Shown: positions 18,154 through 26,892, counted from the first letter of the stretch. The stretch is DNA of 64,000 nt from Streptomyces sp. NBC_01750 (GCF_035918095.1 NZ_CP109137.1:4900001-4964000); one strand, 5' to 3'. Program-made: numbers and translations. The notes: generated from the letters alone by a model not told the origin.

Positions 18154-18204
18154 GTACGGCGAGTACCGCGGTACGGCGAGTACCGCGGTACGGCGAGTAC
18201 CGCG
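18154..18204 (+). repeat. Three perfect tandem copies of a 17-bp unit
   Basis: GTACGGCGAGTACCGCG is repeated at 18154-18170, 18171-18187 and 18188-18204, followed by degenerate copies up to about 18238. The unit contains TACCGCGGTA across the junction, so the array can also form palindromes. It sits between the end of the membrane-protein gene and a strong terminator. Confidence 0.85.
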
Positions 18205-18239
18205 ATTACCGCGAGTGCGGCCAGGAACGCGAGTGCGGT

Positions 18240-18287
18240 CATGAGGGAGGGGCGGGAACGCTGCGGCGTTCCCGCCCCTCCCTCATG
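18240..18287. terminator. Strong bidirectional terminator hairpin
   Basis: A perfect 21-bp inverted repeat, starting CATGAGGGAGGGG, with a 6-nt loop (18261-18266). It lies between the convergent membrane-protein and SURF1 genes. There is no T-tract on either side; the length of the G+C-rich stem makes it a convincing terminator in this genome. Confidence 0.8.
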
Positions 18288-18312
18288 CGTCCTGTCACGG
18301 TCCTCGCATGCG

Positions 18313-19068
18313 TCACACCGGCTCGGGCTCCAGGCCCAGTTCCCGGTCCCTGGCCGTTTCTGCCTCGCGCCGCAGCAGCCGGAACCACATGAAGAGCACA
18401 AAACCGGCGAAGACGAACCACTCGCCGGTGTAGCCGAGGTTCTGGAACGCCTTGAGATCGAGCCCACTGCCCTCCGGGGCGACAGCGGGCACGGCCTTCA
18501 GTCCGCTGTCCGCCTCGGCGAGCGTGACCCATGCGTCGTACACATCGTCGGGCACCAGGTTCACCAGCGAGGCCGCGCTGATCATGCCGAGCTGACCGCT
18601 GGGCAGCCCGCCAGCCGCGTGCACCCCGTCGGTGCTCGGGGACTCGGAGGCCTGCAGCGCGCCGGTCACGGTGACCTCGCCGGCCGGTGCCGGGGGGATC
18701 CGCCCGCCCTCGGCCAGCCAGCCGCGGACCACGGGCAGCATCCGGCCGCCGTCGGTCTTCAGCATCGTCAGCACATACGAGCCGCGCCTGCCGTCCAACT
18801 CCCGCTCCGGCACGATGAATTGCTTCCCGTACCGCCCGGTGGCCGTCGCCTGCCGCCCCGACGTCGCTTGGTCGACGGGCAGCAGCTCGTCGAGGGGCGC
18901 GGCCTTCTGCTCACCGGGGCCGGGCTTCTGCTGGGCCTCCTGGTGCGTGTTGACGCGGTCCTCGAACTTGCCGAGCTGCCAGGAGCCCATGAAGACGCAG
19001 AAGGGGATCGCCAGCACGACGAAGAGATTGATCCCCCACCAGCGGGGCGTCAGCAGGAACCGGTACAC
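18313..19068 (-). CDS. SURF1 family cytochrome oxidase assembly protein
   Basis: 251 residues. It starts at GTG 19068 behind a GGAGGG site (tight spacing). An N-terminal transmembrane helix (WWGINLFVVLAIPFCVFMGSW) is followed by QLGKFEDRV, a periplasmic-side domain with the TATGRY and VVRGWL motifs of SURF1, and a C-terminal transmembrane helix (WFVFAGFVLFMWFRLLRREA). SURF1 proteins assist heme insertion into aa3-type cytochrome c oxidase. It is the end gene of a reverse-strand pair with the S9 peptidase. Confidence 0.88.
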   Translation of the reverse strand: MYRFLLTPRWWGINLFVVLAIPFCVFMGSWQLGKFEDRVNTHQEAQQKPGPGEQKAAPLDELLPVDQATSGRQATATGRYGKQFIVPERELDGRRGSYVLTMLKTDGGRMLPVVRGWLAEGGRIPPAPAGEVTVTGALQASESPSTDGVHAAGGLPSGQLGMISAASLVNLVPDDVYDAWVTLAEADSGLKAVPAVAPEGSGLDLKAFQNLGYTGEWFVFAGFVLFMWFRLLRREAETARDRELGLEPEPV

Positions 19069-19129
19069 CCCTCCACGGTACGGAACGGGCCCGCGATCTC
19101 TCGGCCCGCCCCCCTGCCGGACACGATCT

Positions 19130-21019
19130 CTATCCCAGGATCGCCGCCTGCCCCAGGTGACCGGTGGCGAAGGCGATCTCCAGCCGCACCTGCTTGATCC
19201 GCTCCTCCACCACCAGCGAGCCGTGCCCCGCGTCGTACCGATACACCTCGTGGACCGCGCCGCGCGCCGCCAGCCGGTCCACATAGTTCTCGACCTGGCG
19301 GATCGGGCAGCGTGGGTCGTTCACGCCCGCCGAGATGTAGACGGGAGCCTTGACGGCGTCGACGTACGTCAGCGGGGACGAGGCCTCGAACCGCTCCGGG
19401 ACCTCCTCCGGCGTCCCGCCGAGCAGCGTGCGGTCCATCGCCTTCAGGGCCTCCATCTCGTCGTGGTACGCCGTGACGTAGTCCGCGACCGGCACCGCCG
19501 CCAGCCCCAGCGTCCACGCCTCGGGCTGGGTGCCGAGGCCGAGCAGGGTCAGATACCCGCCCCACGAGCCGCCCGCGAGGACCAGCTTCGCCGGGTCCGC
19601 GAGCCCCGACGTCACCGCCCACTCCCGTACCGCCGCGATGTCCTCGAGCTCGATCAGCCCGACCCGGTGCTTGAGTGCGTCCGTCCACTCCCTGCCGTAA
19701 CCCGTCGAACCCCGGTAGTTGACCCGCACGACCGCGTAGCCATGGTCGATCCAGGCCGCCGGGCCCGCCGCGAAGGCGTCGCTGTCGTGCCAGGTCGGGC
19801 CGCCGTGGATCTCGAAGACGGTCGGCAGCGGTCCTGTTGCCCCCGCTGGCTTCTGCACCAGCGCATGGATACGGCCCCCGGGTCCCTCCACCCAGGCGTC
19901 CTCAACCGGCACCGACTCCGGCGCCTTCATCCCCGGCGGATCGAGCACGACTCCGCCCGCCGTCGAGCGCACCTGCGGCGGCAGCGCCGCGGACGACCAC
20001 AGATACTCCACCTGTCCGTCGGGCCGGGCCGTCGCGCCCGAGACCGAACCGGTCGGAGTCTCGATCCGCACCAGCTCCCGCGCCGCCAGGTCGTAGCGGA
20101 ACAGTTCGCCGCGCGCCTCGAAGCTGTGCGCCACCAGCAGCCCGGAGCCGTCCGGATACCACTCGGCGTTCACATCACCCGGCAGGTCGATCGCGAGATC
20201 GGTCTCCGTGCCCGACGCGACGTCCCAGATCATCGGCTCCCAGCGGCCGCGCCGCTGATGCCCGATGAGCAGCCGGGTGTCCCCGTCCACCGGAGCGAAA
20301 CCGAGGACCTCGAGCCCCAGTTCCTCCGTGCCCCCCTTCGTGTCGTCCAGCTCGGCGACCGTGGTGGCTCCCCCACAGCCTTCGGCGTGGGAGGTGCCCC
20401 CAATGCGCACCACCCGCAGCGCCGAGTGCATCGCGTCCCCGTGTTCGGTGTGCTCGATGGCGATCAGCGTCCCGTCGTGCGACAGATCGCCGACCCCGGC
20501 CGACTCCCGGTGCCGGTAGATCTCGGTCGGCTCCGCACCCGCCCGTACGACATGGATCGTGGTGCCGTCCTCGTCGGTCGACCGGCCCACCACCGCGGTA
20601 CCGTCCCGGCCGATCGCCAGCCCCGCCGGGTACGAAGGCCCGAGTCCGGGTGCCGCGGGCTCGTCGTCGCCGCCGCCGAAGGGCTGCCGCATCCAGATCC
20701 CGAACTCGTCCCCGTCGCTGTCCGAGAACCACCAGATCGACGCGCCGTCGGGCGACAGCACACCGTCTGTCGTTCCGTTCGGCCGGTCCGTCGCCTGCCG
20801 CTGCTCGCCGGTCGACCGGTCCCAGGCGTACAGCTCGTACGTCCCCGTGGCGTTCGACACGAAGAGCGAGCGGTCCGGCGCGTCCTCCGCCCAGTCGGGC
20901 AGCGAGACGCGCGGGGCCCGGAAGCGCTTCTCCCAGGCGGGCATCGACGGCAGGTCCGGGATGCTGGGCTGGTCCGGCGTGCCGGGCCGGTCCGGCGTGG
21001 AGTCGGTGATCTCAGTCAT
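19130..21019 (-). CDS. S9 family (prolyl oligopeptidase) serine peptidase
   Basis: 629 residues. The first 370 residues form a beta-propeller (repeated D-G-x-x-x-x blades such as DGVLSPDGASIWWFSDSDGD); the C-terminal alpha/beta hydrolase has the oxyanion segment FEIHGGPTWHDSD, the nucleophile GGSWGGY (Ser near residue 483), the acid in AGVNDPRCP and the histidine in YDAGHGS near residue 599. No signal peptide, so cytoplasmic; the family cleaves short or acylated peptides. A dispersed repeat is embedded in frame within the propeller (20366-20398). Confidence 0.93.
   Translation of the reverse strand: MTEITDSTPDRPGTPDQPSIPDLPSMPAWEKRFRAPRVSLPDWAEDAPDRSLFVSNATGTYELYAWDRSTGEQRQATDRPNGTTDGVLSPDGASIWWFSDSDGDEFGIWMRQPFGGGDDEPAAPGLGPSYPAGLAIGRDGTAVVGRSTDEDGTTIHVVRAGAEPTEIYRHRESAGVGDLSHDGTLIAIEHTEHGDAMHSALRVVRIGGTSHAEGCGGATTVAELDDTKGGTEELGLEVLGFAPVDGDTRLLIGHQRRGRWEPMIWDVASGTETDLAIDLPGDVNAEWYPDGSGLLVAHSFEARGELFRYDLAARELVRIETPTGSVSGATARPDGQVEYLWSSAALPPQVRSTAGGVVLDPPGMKAPESVPVEDAWVEGPGGRIHALVQKPAGATGPLPTVFEIHGGPTWHDSDAFAAGPAAWIDHGYAVVRVNYRGSTGYGREWTDALKHRVGLIELEDIAAVREWAVTSGLADPAKLVLAGGSWGGYLTLLGLGTQPEAWTLGLAAVPVADYVTAYHDEMEALKAMDRTLLGGTPEEVPERFEASSPLTYVDAVKAPVYISAGVNDPRCPIRQVENYVDRLAARGAVHEVYRYDAGHGSLVVEERIKQVRLEIAFATGHLGQAAILG
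20366..20398. repeat. REP-like hairpin repeat embedded in a coding region
   Basis: An imperfect inverted repeat: GGCTCCCCCACAGCC, TTC, GGCGTGGGAGGTGCC. This 'GGCACCTCCCACGCC...GGCTGTGGGGGAGCC' type of sequence is a frequent intergenic repeat in Streptomyces. Here it is read in frame and adds a Gly/Ala/Cys loop (SHAEGCGGATT) to the S9 peptidase. Confidence 0.6.
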
Positions 21020-21136
21020 GACCCCATTCTGCGCCGGACCCCCGACAATCCGTTCGCGTCATCCGCAGCCTGTGGATAACCCCTCGCCGGAGGCTGCCCG
21101 CGGATGATTGTCAGTGGCGGGGTGCACACTCGCCGT

Positions 21137-21520
21137 ATGACGGCACCGACCGAGCTGAGCAAGGCAGTTGAGACGTACTGGGCCTCGGCCGAGGCCCGCG
21201 ACTGGACCGGCTTCGCGGCCGTCCTGGCCGACGGCGTGGTCTACGACCTGCCGCAGACCTGTGAGCGGGTCCGGGGCAAGGAGGCGTATGTCAGGTTCAA
21301 CCGCGAGTATCCGGGCGACTGGCACCTGCGCATACAGCGGATAGTGGCCGGATCCGGCCAGGTGGTGACGTGGATCCACTGCACCGTCGGCCTCGAGGAG
21401 ATGTACGCGGTGACCTTCTTCACCGGTGATGAGGAGGGCCGGATAGCAACCGTCACCGACTTCTGGCCCGAAGCGTACGAACCCCCGCCCGGCCGTGAGC
21501 ACCTGGTCGAACGTTACTGA
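21137..21520 (+). CDS. SnoaL/NTF2-like protein
   Basis: 127 residues. It has the cone-shaped alpha+beta NTF2 pattern: two N-terminal helices (ELSKAVETYWASAEARDWTG), LADGVVYDLPQTCERVRGKE, YVRFNREYPGDWHLRIQRIV, then a curved sheet (VVTWIHCTVGLEEMYAVTFF and IATVTDFWPEAYEPPPGRE). Most small proteins of this group are polyketide cyclase-like or isomerase-like, or simply ligand-binding. Substrate unknown. It stands alone between divergent and convergent neighbours. Confidence 0.82.
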   Translation: MTAPTELSKAVETYWASAEARDWTGFAAVLADGVVYDLPQTCERVRGKEAYVRFNREYPGDWHLRIQRIVAGSGQVVTWIHCTVGLEEMYAVTFFTGDEEGRIATVTDFWPEAYEPPPGREHLVERY

Positions 21521-21632
21521 GACCGCCTGGCCGTACGTAACGCGTGCGGTCGGAACGGGTGGTTCGACGTTCGCGTTCGGGCCGACGCCGTACGCCCGCC
21601 GGGTCCGCCTTCCGACCGGCCCACGGCGAAGG

Positions 21633-22394
21633 TCAGCGGGCCTTCACCGCCACGCTGGTGGCATGCGGCGGCCGAGCGCCGGGCCCGGTGAGATGTACGG
21701 CGATCGCGGCCGCGAACCCGGGGTCCGTGGGCAGGTCGGCGAGCAACCAGTCGGCGCTTGTGGCCGGTTGGGCCCCGGCTCCCACATAGGTGAGGGACAG
21801 TTCCTCGTTCAGGCCGACGCCGGTTGCCTTCAGCAGGGCTTCCTTGCGGGTCCAGCAGCCGGCGAAGGCGGCGGGGCGCTGCTCGGCGGGCAGCGCTGCC
21901 AGTTCCTTGCGCTCTGCCGGGTGCAGCTGGGCCGCGACCTCGGTGACCGTGTCGAGGGCCGGGACGCCCTCGACGTCGACCCCGACGGGCAGTACGGCCA
22001 GGGCGATCATCACCAGGCCGCCGCTGTGCGAGAGCGAGAAGTGCACGTCATTGCCGGGGACGACGGGCCGGCCGTGCGGTCCGCCGCAGTGGGTGCACGG
22101 TTCGCGCGAGAGCGTGATCGCTTCCGGGGGCCGGCCGAGCCGTTCGCCGAGCAGCCGGCGCAGGGCCACATGCGCGACCGTGTACGCGTCACGGTCCACC
22201 GATCGGCGGAAGGCCGCGACGCGCGCCGACTCGTCGGCATCGAGGAGGTGCCGGTGGGCCGCGGCGTCCTCGGCATGGGAGGAAACCCGGCCGGACCACA
22301 GCAGCTCCAGGCCCGTCAGCGGCGGCGTCGCCGGGCGGTCGGTACCGGCGGCGGATACGTCGATCGGCGTGTCTTCCTGCATCTTCCTGGTCAC
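21633..22394 (-). CDS. 4'-phosphopantetheinyl transferase (Sfp type)
   Basis: 253 residues. The GTG at 22394 is preferred because GGAGG lies five bases before it; ATG 22382 is an alternative. It carries the Sfp-type signatures: VHFSLSHSGGLVMIALA, GVDVEGVPALD and CWTRKEALLKATGVGL, with the Asp/Glu pair and Lys that bind Mg-CoA. The enzyme moves phosphopantetheine from CoA to acyl- or peptidyl-carrier proteins of polyketide or non-ribosomal synthases. It is divergent from a TetR gene across a region with clear operators, so likely under its control. Confidence 0.92.
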   Translation of the reverse strand: MTRKMQEDTPIDVSAAGTDRPATPPLTGLELLWSGRVSSHAEDAAAHRHLLDADESARVAAFRRSVDRDAYTVAHVALRRLLGERLGRPPEAITLSREPCTHCGGPHGRPVVPGNDVHFSLSHSGGLVMIALAVLPVGVDVEGVPALDTVTEVAAQLHPAERKELAALPAEQRPAAFAGCWTRKEALLKATGVGLNEELSLTYVGAGAQPATSADWLLADLPTDPGFAAAIAVHLTGPGARPPHATSVAVKAR

Positions 22395-22429
22395 CTCTGC
22401 CTCCACATGTACCTGCCCCGATCCGACCA

Positions 22430-22487
22430 TATGTACCGGTCGGCATTATGTACCGGTCCGCATTTAACGGATCTGTGGTTCCGTTAA
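22430..22487. promoter_or_regulatory. Divergent control region: 12-bp direct repeats and a palindrome
   Basis: TATGTACCGGTC occurs at 22430-22441 and 22447-22458. A palindrome TTAACGGA-N8-TCCGTTAA occupies 22464-22487. These lie between the phosphopantetheinyl transferase and the TetR gene. The 8-bp arms with 8-bp spacing fit a TetR dimer site. Confidence 0.65.
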
Positions 22488-22533
22488 TATAGGGGTCCGT
22501 AGGCGCCGACGATGGAAGGAATCCGGAGTCCCC

Positions 22534-23163
22534 GTGATGAATTCTCGGGCCGCATCCGCGCATGCGGCAGACCCGGGCACCGTCCGGCCCGGCGGACGGA
22601 CCGCCCGCGTCCGGGCGTCCGTACTGCGCGCGGCGGGCGACGCCCTGGTCGAGCACGGTTTCCACAGCCTCGACCTCGCCGATGTGGCCCGCCGCGCCGA
22701 GGTGGGCAAGACGACCGTCTACCGCCGCTGGGGCACGACCACCGGTGTGATCGCCGATCTGCTGGCCGACATGTCCGAGCAGTCCGTACCGCGTACCGAC
22801 TCCGGCTCCCTCGGCGAAGACCTCGGGGCCCATGCCCGCCTCGTCGTGGCCACCCTGACCGACCCCCGCCAGGGCCCGCTCCTCAAGGCCATGATCGCCG
22901 CCGCCACCTGCGACGAACGCACCGCGCAGGCGCTGCACCGCTTCTATGCCACCCGGATCGGGGAATGGGCGCCGTGTGTCGAGGGAGCCGTCGCCCGCGG
23001 TGAGCTGCCCGCGGGTACCGACGCCCGGGAAGTGATCAGGGCGGTCTCCGCCCCGCTCTACTGGCGGGCCCTGACCGGCGGCGACCCGCTCGACGAGGCG
23101 GCCGCGGACCGTGCGGCCGCGGCCGCCGAGTCCGCGGCGCGGGCAGGCGCGTACACCGTCTGA
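22534..23163 (+). CDS. TetR/AcrR family regulator
   Basis: 209 residues from the GTG at 22534 (ATG 22537 is an equal option). The N-terminal helix-turn-helix (about 25-75) reads RVRASVLRAAGDALVEHGFH, then LDLADVARRAEVGKTTVYRR, then WGTTTGVIADLL. The remainder is the helical ligand-binding and dimer domain. Its control region holds the palindrome described above, so it probably regulates itself and the divergent phosphopantetheinyl transferase. Ligand unknown. Confidence 0.88.
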   Translation: MMNSRAASAHAADPGTVRPGGRTARVRASVLRAAGDALVEHGFHSLDLADVARRAEVGKTTVYRRWGTTTGVIADLLADMSEQSVPRTDSGSLGEDLGAHARLVVATLTDPRQGPLLKAMIAAATCDERTAQALHRFYATRIGEWAPCVEGAVARGELPAGTDAREVIRAVSAPLYWRALTGGDPLDEAAADRAAAAAESAARAGAYTV

Positions 23164-23212
23164 AGCGCGGCAGGCCGGCAGGGGACGAGGGCGGCAGGGG
23201 AGACAAGGGAGA

Positions 23213-23245
23213 CAAGGGCCTGACCCGCAGAGGATCAGGCCCTTG
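23213..23245. terminator. Hairpin between convergent TetR and TerD genes
   Basis: A perfect 11-bp inverted repeat CAAGGGCCTGA / TCAGGCCCTTG with an 11-nt loop at 23224-23234, just after the TetR stop and before the TerD stop. Confidence 0.65.
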
Positions 23246-23261
23246 AACAGGCTTACACGGC

Positions 23262-23837
23262 TCAGATGTTGACGCCGAAGTCCTGCGCGATACCGCGCAG
23301 CCCGGAGGCGTACCCCTGGCCGACCGCGCGGAACTTCCACTCCGCGGCATTGCGGTACAGCTCACCGAAGACCATCGCGGTCTCGGTCGAGGCGTCCTCG
23401 CTCAGGTCGTAACGCGCGAGCTCGGCGCCGCCGGCCTGGTTGACGACGCGGATGAACGCGTTGCGCACCTGGCCGAAGGACTGCTGACGGCTCTCGCCCT
23501 CGTGGATCGAGACCGGGAACACGATCTTGTCGACCTCGGCGGGAACGCCCGCCAGGTTCACCTTGATCTGCTCGTCGTCGCCCTCGCCCTCACCCGTGAG
23601 GTTGTCACCGGTGTGCTCGACGGAGCCTTCCGGGCTCTTGAGGTTGTTGAAGAACACGAAGTGCTGGTCGGACACGACCTTGCCGTTCGCATCCACCAGC
23701 AGGGCGCTGGCGTCGAGGTCGAAGTCGGTCCCGGTGGTGCTGCGTACATCCCAGCCCAGGCCCACGACGACCGCGGTCAGGCCCGGGGCCTCCTTGCTGA
23801 GCGAGACATTGCCGCCCTTGGAAAGGCTGACACCCAT
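23262..23837 (-). CDS. terD: TerD family tellurium-resistance/stress protein
   Basis: 191 residues, start ATG 23837. It has the typical TerD start [20 protein letters not shown], the acidic calcium-binding blocks ([39 protein letters not shown]) and the C-terminal [20 protein letters not shown]. TerD-domain proteins bind Ca2+ and belong to stress systems linked to tellurite, phage and membrane damage; Streptomyces carries many copies that also affect development. No other ter gene is adjacent. Confidence 0.92.
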   Translation of the reverse strand: MGVSLSKGGNVSLSKEAPGLTAVVVGLGWDVRSTTGTDFDLDASALLVDANGKVVSDQHFVFFNNLKSPEGSVEHTGDNLTGEGEGDDEQIKVNLAGVPAEVDKIVFPVSIHEGESRQQSFGQVRNAFIRVVNQAGGAELARYDLSEDASTETAMVFGELYRNAAEWKFRAVGQGYASGLRGIAQDFGVNI

Positions 23838-24004
23838 GGAAATCCCCTGCGCAATCCGGCGCGGGCCGCGCCTCTTGACGATTCCTTTGCCCACGGGGGC
23901 AACGAGCGGTCACCGCCCGTGGTTCCCCTGACATCCAAATGTCGTCACCACGCTTCGCCGCTCCCGGCGCCCCCCACAGCCCCCGGGGCAGTCGCGGCGG
24001 CTCG

Positions 24005-24535
24005 TCACCGCGGTTCGTTGTGCCCCAGCCGATCACCGACTTGGGTGCGCAGCCGACGTGTCACCGCGGTCGCGGCGGCAGTCAGGAAGACGAAGCTGTA
24101 GAGGATTTGGACCATGGTCACCAGTCGGGCGGTCTGGCTCTGCGGTACGACGTCCCCGTAGCCGACGGTCGCCAGCGTGACCACGGTGAAGTACAGGGCG
24201 TCGAGTCTCGTCTGCAGCCCGACGAACGCGCCCTGATGCCGGGCGAGGGCGTAGTACGTGGCCGAGAAGATCAGTAGCGACAGGAACATCAGCAGCAGAA
24301 TGGTGACGACGGGGTGGGTGCCCGGCTTGTCGATGAGAATGTTCCTGATCTGCAGCAGAAGCAGGCACGCGAGGACGGCGAGCACCGCGATGAAGACCGT
24401 CCAGCTGACCTCCGGCCGGCGCGCTCCGAAGCCGTCGAGCGGAAGCACGAAGTACGCGACGGTCATGGCGACTACAAGACAGAGGGCTGTACCCCAGAGC
24501 CGTAGCGGCACAGCATTTGTTGTGCGGTGCACCAC
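24005..24535 (-). CDS. Potassium channel protein with TVGYGD filter
   Basis: 176 residues from GTG 24535, chosen because GGGAGG precedes it by five bases. It has four hydrophobic segments: about 12-32 (LWGTALCLVVAMTVAYFVLP), 46-62, 75-95 and a final helix after the pore. The pore helix and filter read LYFTVVTLATVGYGDVVPQS, the K+-selective signature. The last helix is followed by a short basic tail with no RCK domain, so gating is probably by membrane or voltage-like cues. Likely a homotetramer in the cytoplasmic membrane. Confidence 0.88.
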   Translation of the reverse strand: MVHRTTNAVPLRLWGTALCLVVAMTVAYFVLPLDGFGARRPEVSWTVFIAVLAVLACLLLLQIRNILIDKPGTHPVVTILLLMFLSLLIFSATYYALARHQGAFVGLQTRLDALYFTVVTLATVGYGDVVPQSQTARLVTMVQILYSFVFLTAAATAVTRRLRTQVGDRLGHNEPR

Positions 24536-24817
24536 GTGAGCCTCCCGCCCAGGGCCGCGCCCGGTGCCGCGTCCCGTCGAAGCCGCTGTCGCACCCACGA
24601 TCGTCCGCCCCGGCGATCCGTCGCCACCCGGCACGGCCGAACGGCGCACTCATCGCGGAGGAAGTGCGCACGAATGCCACGGCCCGATGGGCACCGCCTC
24701 CGCCGGTGCGCGTCCGCGTCACTCGTACGGGTGTACCCGTATGGCGGTGGGCTGTGGCCCGGCCGACGCTCGAAGCCAGGTACGCGACCGGCGTGCGGGA
24801 CGAGAGAGGGACCACTC

Positions 24818-25306
24818 ATGAGCCAGGACCGGCCGGTGGGAACACCGATGAACACGGAACCCCCGATGGACATGGGAACACCCATGTACAAGGGGCCGCC
24901 GCCCGATGAACCGAACAGCGGCTGGGTGACCGGCGGCGTCGTCTTCGCCGCCGTACTGATGCTGTGCAGCGGTGTGCTCGCCGCGCTCCAGGGCATAGCC
25001 GCGATAGCCGAGGACGATGTGTACGGCCGACTCGGCAACTACGTGTACCGCATCAGCCTCAGCGGCTGGGGCTGGATCCACCTGATCCTCGGCATCTGTG
25101 TCGCCATCACCGGCGCAGGTCTGTTCAAGGCCGCCACCTGGGCACGGTTCACCGGTATCTTCCTGGCCTCGATCAGCCTTGTCGCCCAGTTCCTCTTCCT
25201 TCCGTACGCGCCGGTCTGGTCGGTGATCATGATCGCGATCGACCTGTTCATCATCTGGACCCTGGCGGTGTACCGCAGTACCGAACCAAGGCCGGCCTCC
25301 GCCTGA
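24818..25306 (+). CDS. Four-helix integral membrane protein (DUF7144-like)
   Basis: 162 residues. A hydrophilic, Met/Pro-rich N-terminus (about 35 residues) is followed by four hydrophobic helices: VTGGVVFAAVLMLCSGVLAA, WIHLILGICVAITGAGLF, FTGIFLASISLVAQFLFLPY and VWSVIMIAIDLFIIWTLAVY. Proteins of this kind are abundant in Streptomyces, with unknown function. ATG 24818 is preceded by GAGAGAGGG. It stands alone. Confidence 0.78.
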   Translation: MSQDRPVGTPMNTEPPMDMGTPMYKGPPPDEPNSGWVTGGVVFAAVLMLCSGVLAALQGIAAIAEDDVYGRLGNYVYRISLSGWGWIHLILGICVAITGAGLFKAATWARFTGIFLASISLVAQFLFLPYAPVWSVIMIAIDLFIIWTLAVYRSTEPRPASA

Positions 25307-25501
25307 AGGAAAGGCGCCGGAGCGCCGCCTGCCCCGACAGCGCGGCCGGCGGCCTCCTCCGGCGTACACCCTTGCCGACGCTCCTGCCGGTACCGCCGCG
25401 AATCGCGTCCGGACGGAGGCTCGGCCGATGACTCCCACGGGCCGTCGCCGACCTTAGGCTGCCAGGACGCCACCAACTCAGTTGTCCACGGGAGCCCTTG
25501 C

Positions 25502-26041
25502 GTGAGCGAGCGGCCGAAGAAGCCGTTCCTGTACATCATCGTCTGCGCGGCCGGAATAGCCGGCGATGTCGGCGAACTGATCACCGCCGCACAGGAGCAG
25601 CACTGGGACGTCGGCGTCATCGCGACCCCGCACGGCCTCGGCTTCATCGACGCCGAGGCCGTGGCGGAACAGACCGGCAATCCGATCCGCTCTGCCTGGC
25701 GCGGCCCCGGCGACCCGCGTCCCTTCCCCCCGCCGGACGCCATCGCGGTGGCCCCGGCCACCTTCAACACCATCAACAAATGGGCCGTCGGCATTGCCGA
25801 CACCCTGGCCCTGGCCACGCTGTGCGAGGCCTACGGTGCCGGCGTCCCCACCGCCGTGCTGCCCAGCGTGAACGCGGACCTGGCCGCTCATCCCGCGTAC
25901 CGGCAGAGCCTGGGCCGGCTGCGTGAGATGGGCGTGGTGATCAGCGGATCCGAACCTCAGCCCGAGGCGGGCGGCTCCGGCTGCTTCCGCTGGGAGGAAG
26001 CCCTGGATCTGCTCAGGCTCACGCCGAAGGTGTCCGTCTGA
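25502..26041 (+). CDS. Flavoprotein (HFCD/PPC-decarboxylase-like fold)
   Basis: 179 residues, GTG start. It begins with a Rossmann-like strand (KPFLYIIVCAAGIAGDVGEL) and has the flavin-binding segment IAVAPATFNTINKWAVGIAD (the AP-T-N-K-A-G-AD pattern of phosphopantothenoylcysteine decarboxylase/EpiD-type proteins), then TAVLPSVNADLAAHPAYRQS. It lacks the partner ligase domain of Dfp/CoaBC, so it is a stand-alone HFCD protein of unknown substrate. A relative occurs inside the integrated element at 48153-48716. Confidence 0.82.
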   Translation: MSERPKKPFLYIIVCAAGIAGDVGELITAAQEQHWDVGVIATPHGLGFIDAEAVAEQTGNPIRSAWRGPGDPRPFPPPDAIAVAPATFNTINKWAVGIADTLALATLCEAYGAGVPTAVLPSVNADLAAHPAYRQSLGRLREMGVVISGSEPQPEAGGSGCFRWEEALDLLRLTPKVSV

Positions 26042-26062
26042 GGGCGATCGGACAGCGAGCCG

Positions 26063-26290
26063 TCACGGCATGATCTCCAGGTGGCGGTACTCGTGCGGCC
26101 GGTCAGCGATCCACTCCACCCACGTCGGGTCGTCGAGGAGCTCCTCCGTATCGGGCAGCCCCGCAAGGCGCAGGAACTCCAGCACGTCCCGGTCGGAGTC
26201 TGCGAGGCCCATGATCCGATGCCGCACCGTGACCCGCCGCCCGCCCGACGCTGCGATCCGGTGCACGACGATCGGCGGATGTCGGGACAT
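26063..26290 (-). CDS. Small conserved hypothetical protein
   Basis: 75 residues from ATG 26290. A short beta-rich start (SRHPPIVVHRIAASGGRRVT) is followed by an acidic helical part (GLADSDRDVLEFLRLAGLPD, then TEELLDDPTWVEWIADRPHE). No membrane segment. It resembles small Streptomyces proteins of unknown role; the ribosome site is weak (GGA four bases upstream). Confidence 0.6.
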   Translation of the reverse strand: MSRHPPIVVHRIAASGGRRVTVRHRIMGLADSDRDVLEFLRLAGLPDTEELLDDPTWVEWIADRPHEYRHLEIMP

Positions 26291-26448
26291 ACATCCAGGC
26301 TGCGACGACCAGCGGCTCACAGCACCCCGAGACTGCCGCAGGGCCGGTACACGAACTGCGCCCGGCCGCCGGTCGCGCAGCGGGGGCGGTATCGACCCGG
26401 CCGTGTGATCGTGGGAGGAGGACCAACGCGCCGAAGGCAGAAGGAAAC

Positions 26449-26892
26449 ATGGCCAGCAACAAGCAGCTCACGGCCCGCGACATCATGTCCAGCGGGGTGC
26501 AATGCGTCGGTGCACACCAGTCGCTGTTCGACGCGGCGAAGATGATGCGCGACTTGAACGTCGGATGCCTGCCCATCTGCGGTGACGACAACAGACTCAC
26601 GGGCTTGATCACCGACCGGGACATCGTGGTGAAGTGCTGTGCCGAAGGCGTCGACCCCGCCGAGGTGCAGGCGGGATCCCTGGCTGGGACCCTGCACTGG
26701 ATCGATGCCGATGCGGGCGCCACCGAAGCGCTGGAAATCATGGAGACGCACCAGATCAAGCGGCTGCCGGTGATCGATGTCAGGAAGGGCCACAGCCTGG
26801 TCGGAATGATCACTGAGGCCAACCTCGCCAAGAACCTGAACGACGAACAGATCGCGGAGTTCGCCGCCCGCGTATACGCGGGCACGCGCTAG
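26449..26892 (+). CDS. Tandem CBS-domain protein, Hrp1-like
   Basis: 147 residues. Two CBS motifs make up the whole protein: LTARDIMSSGVQCVGAHQSL...LPICGDDNRLTGLITDRDIV and AGSLAGTLHWIDADAGATEA...RLPVIDVRKGHSLVGMITEA. The order and wording (CVG.H.., LPICGDD, LTDRDIV) closely follow mycobacterial hypoxic response protein 1 (Rv2626c), a secreted/cytoplasmic dimer induced by low oxygen. No signal peptide is seen. Adenine nucleotides are the usual CBS ligands, but Hrp1 itself is not known to bind them. Confidence 0.88.
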   Translation: MASNKQLTARDIMSSGVQCVGAHQSLFDAAKMMRDLNVGCLPICGDDNRLTGLITDRDIVVKCCAEGVDPAEVQAGSLAGTLHWIDADAGATEALEIMETHQIKRLPVIDVRKGHSLVGMITEANLAKNLNDEQIAEFAARVYAGTR

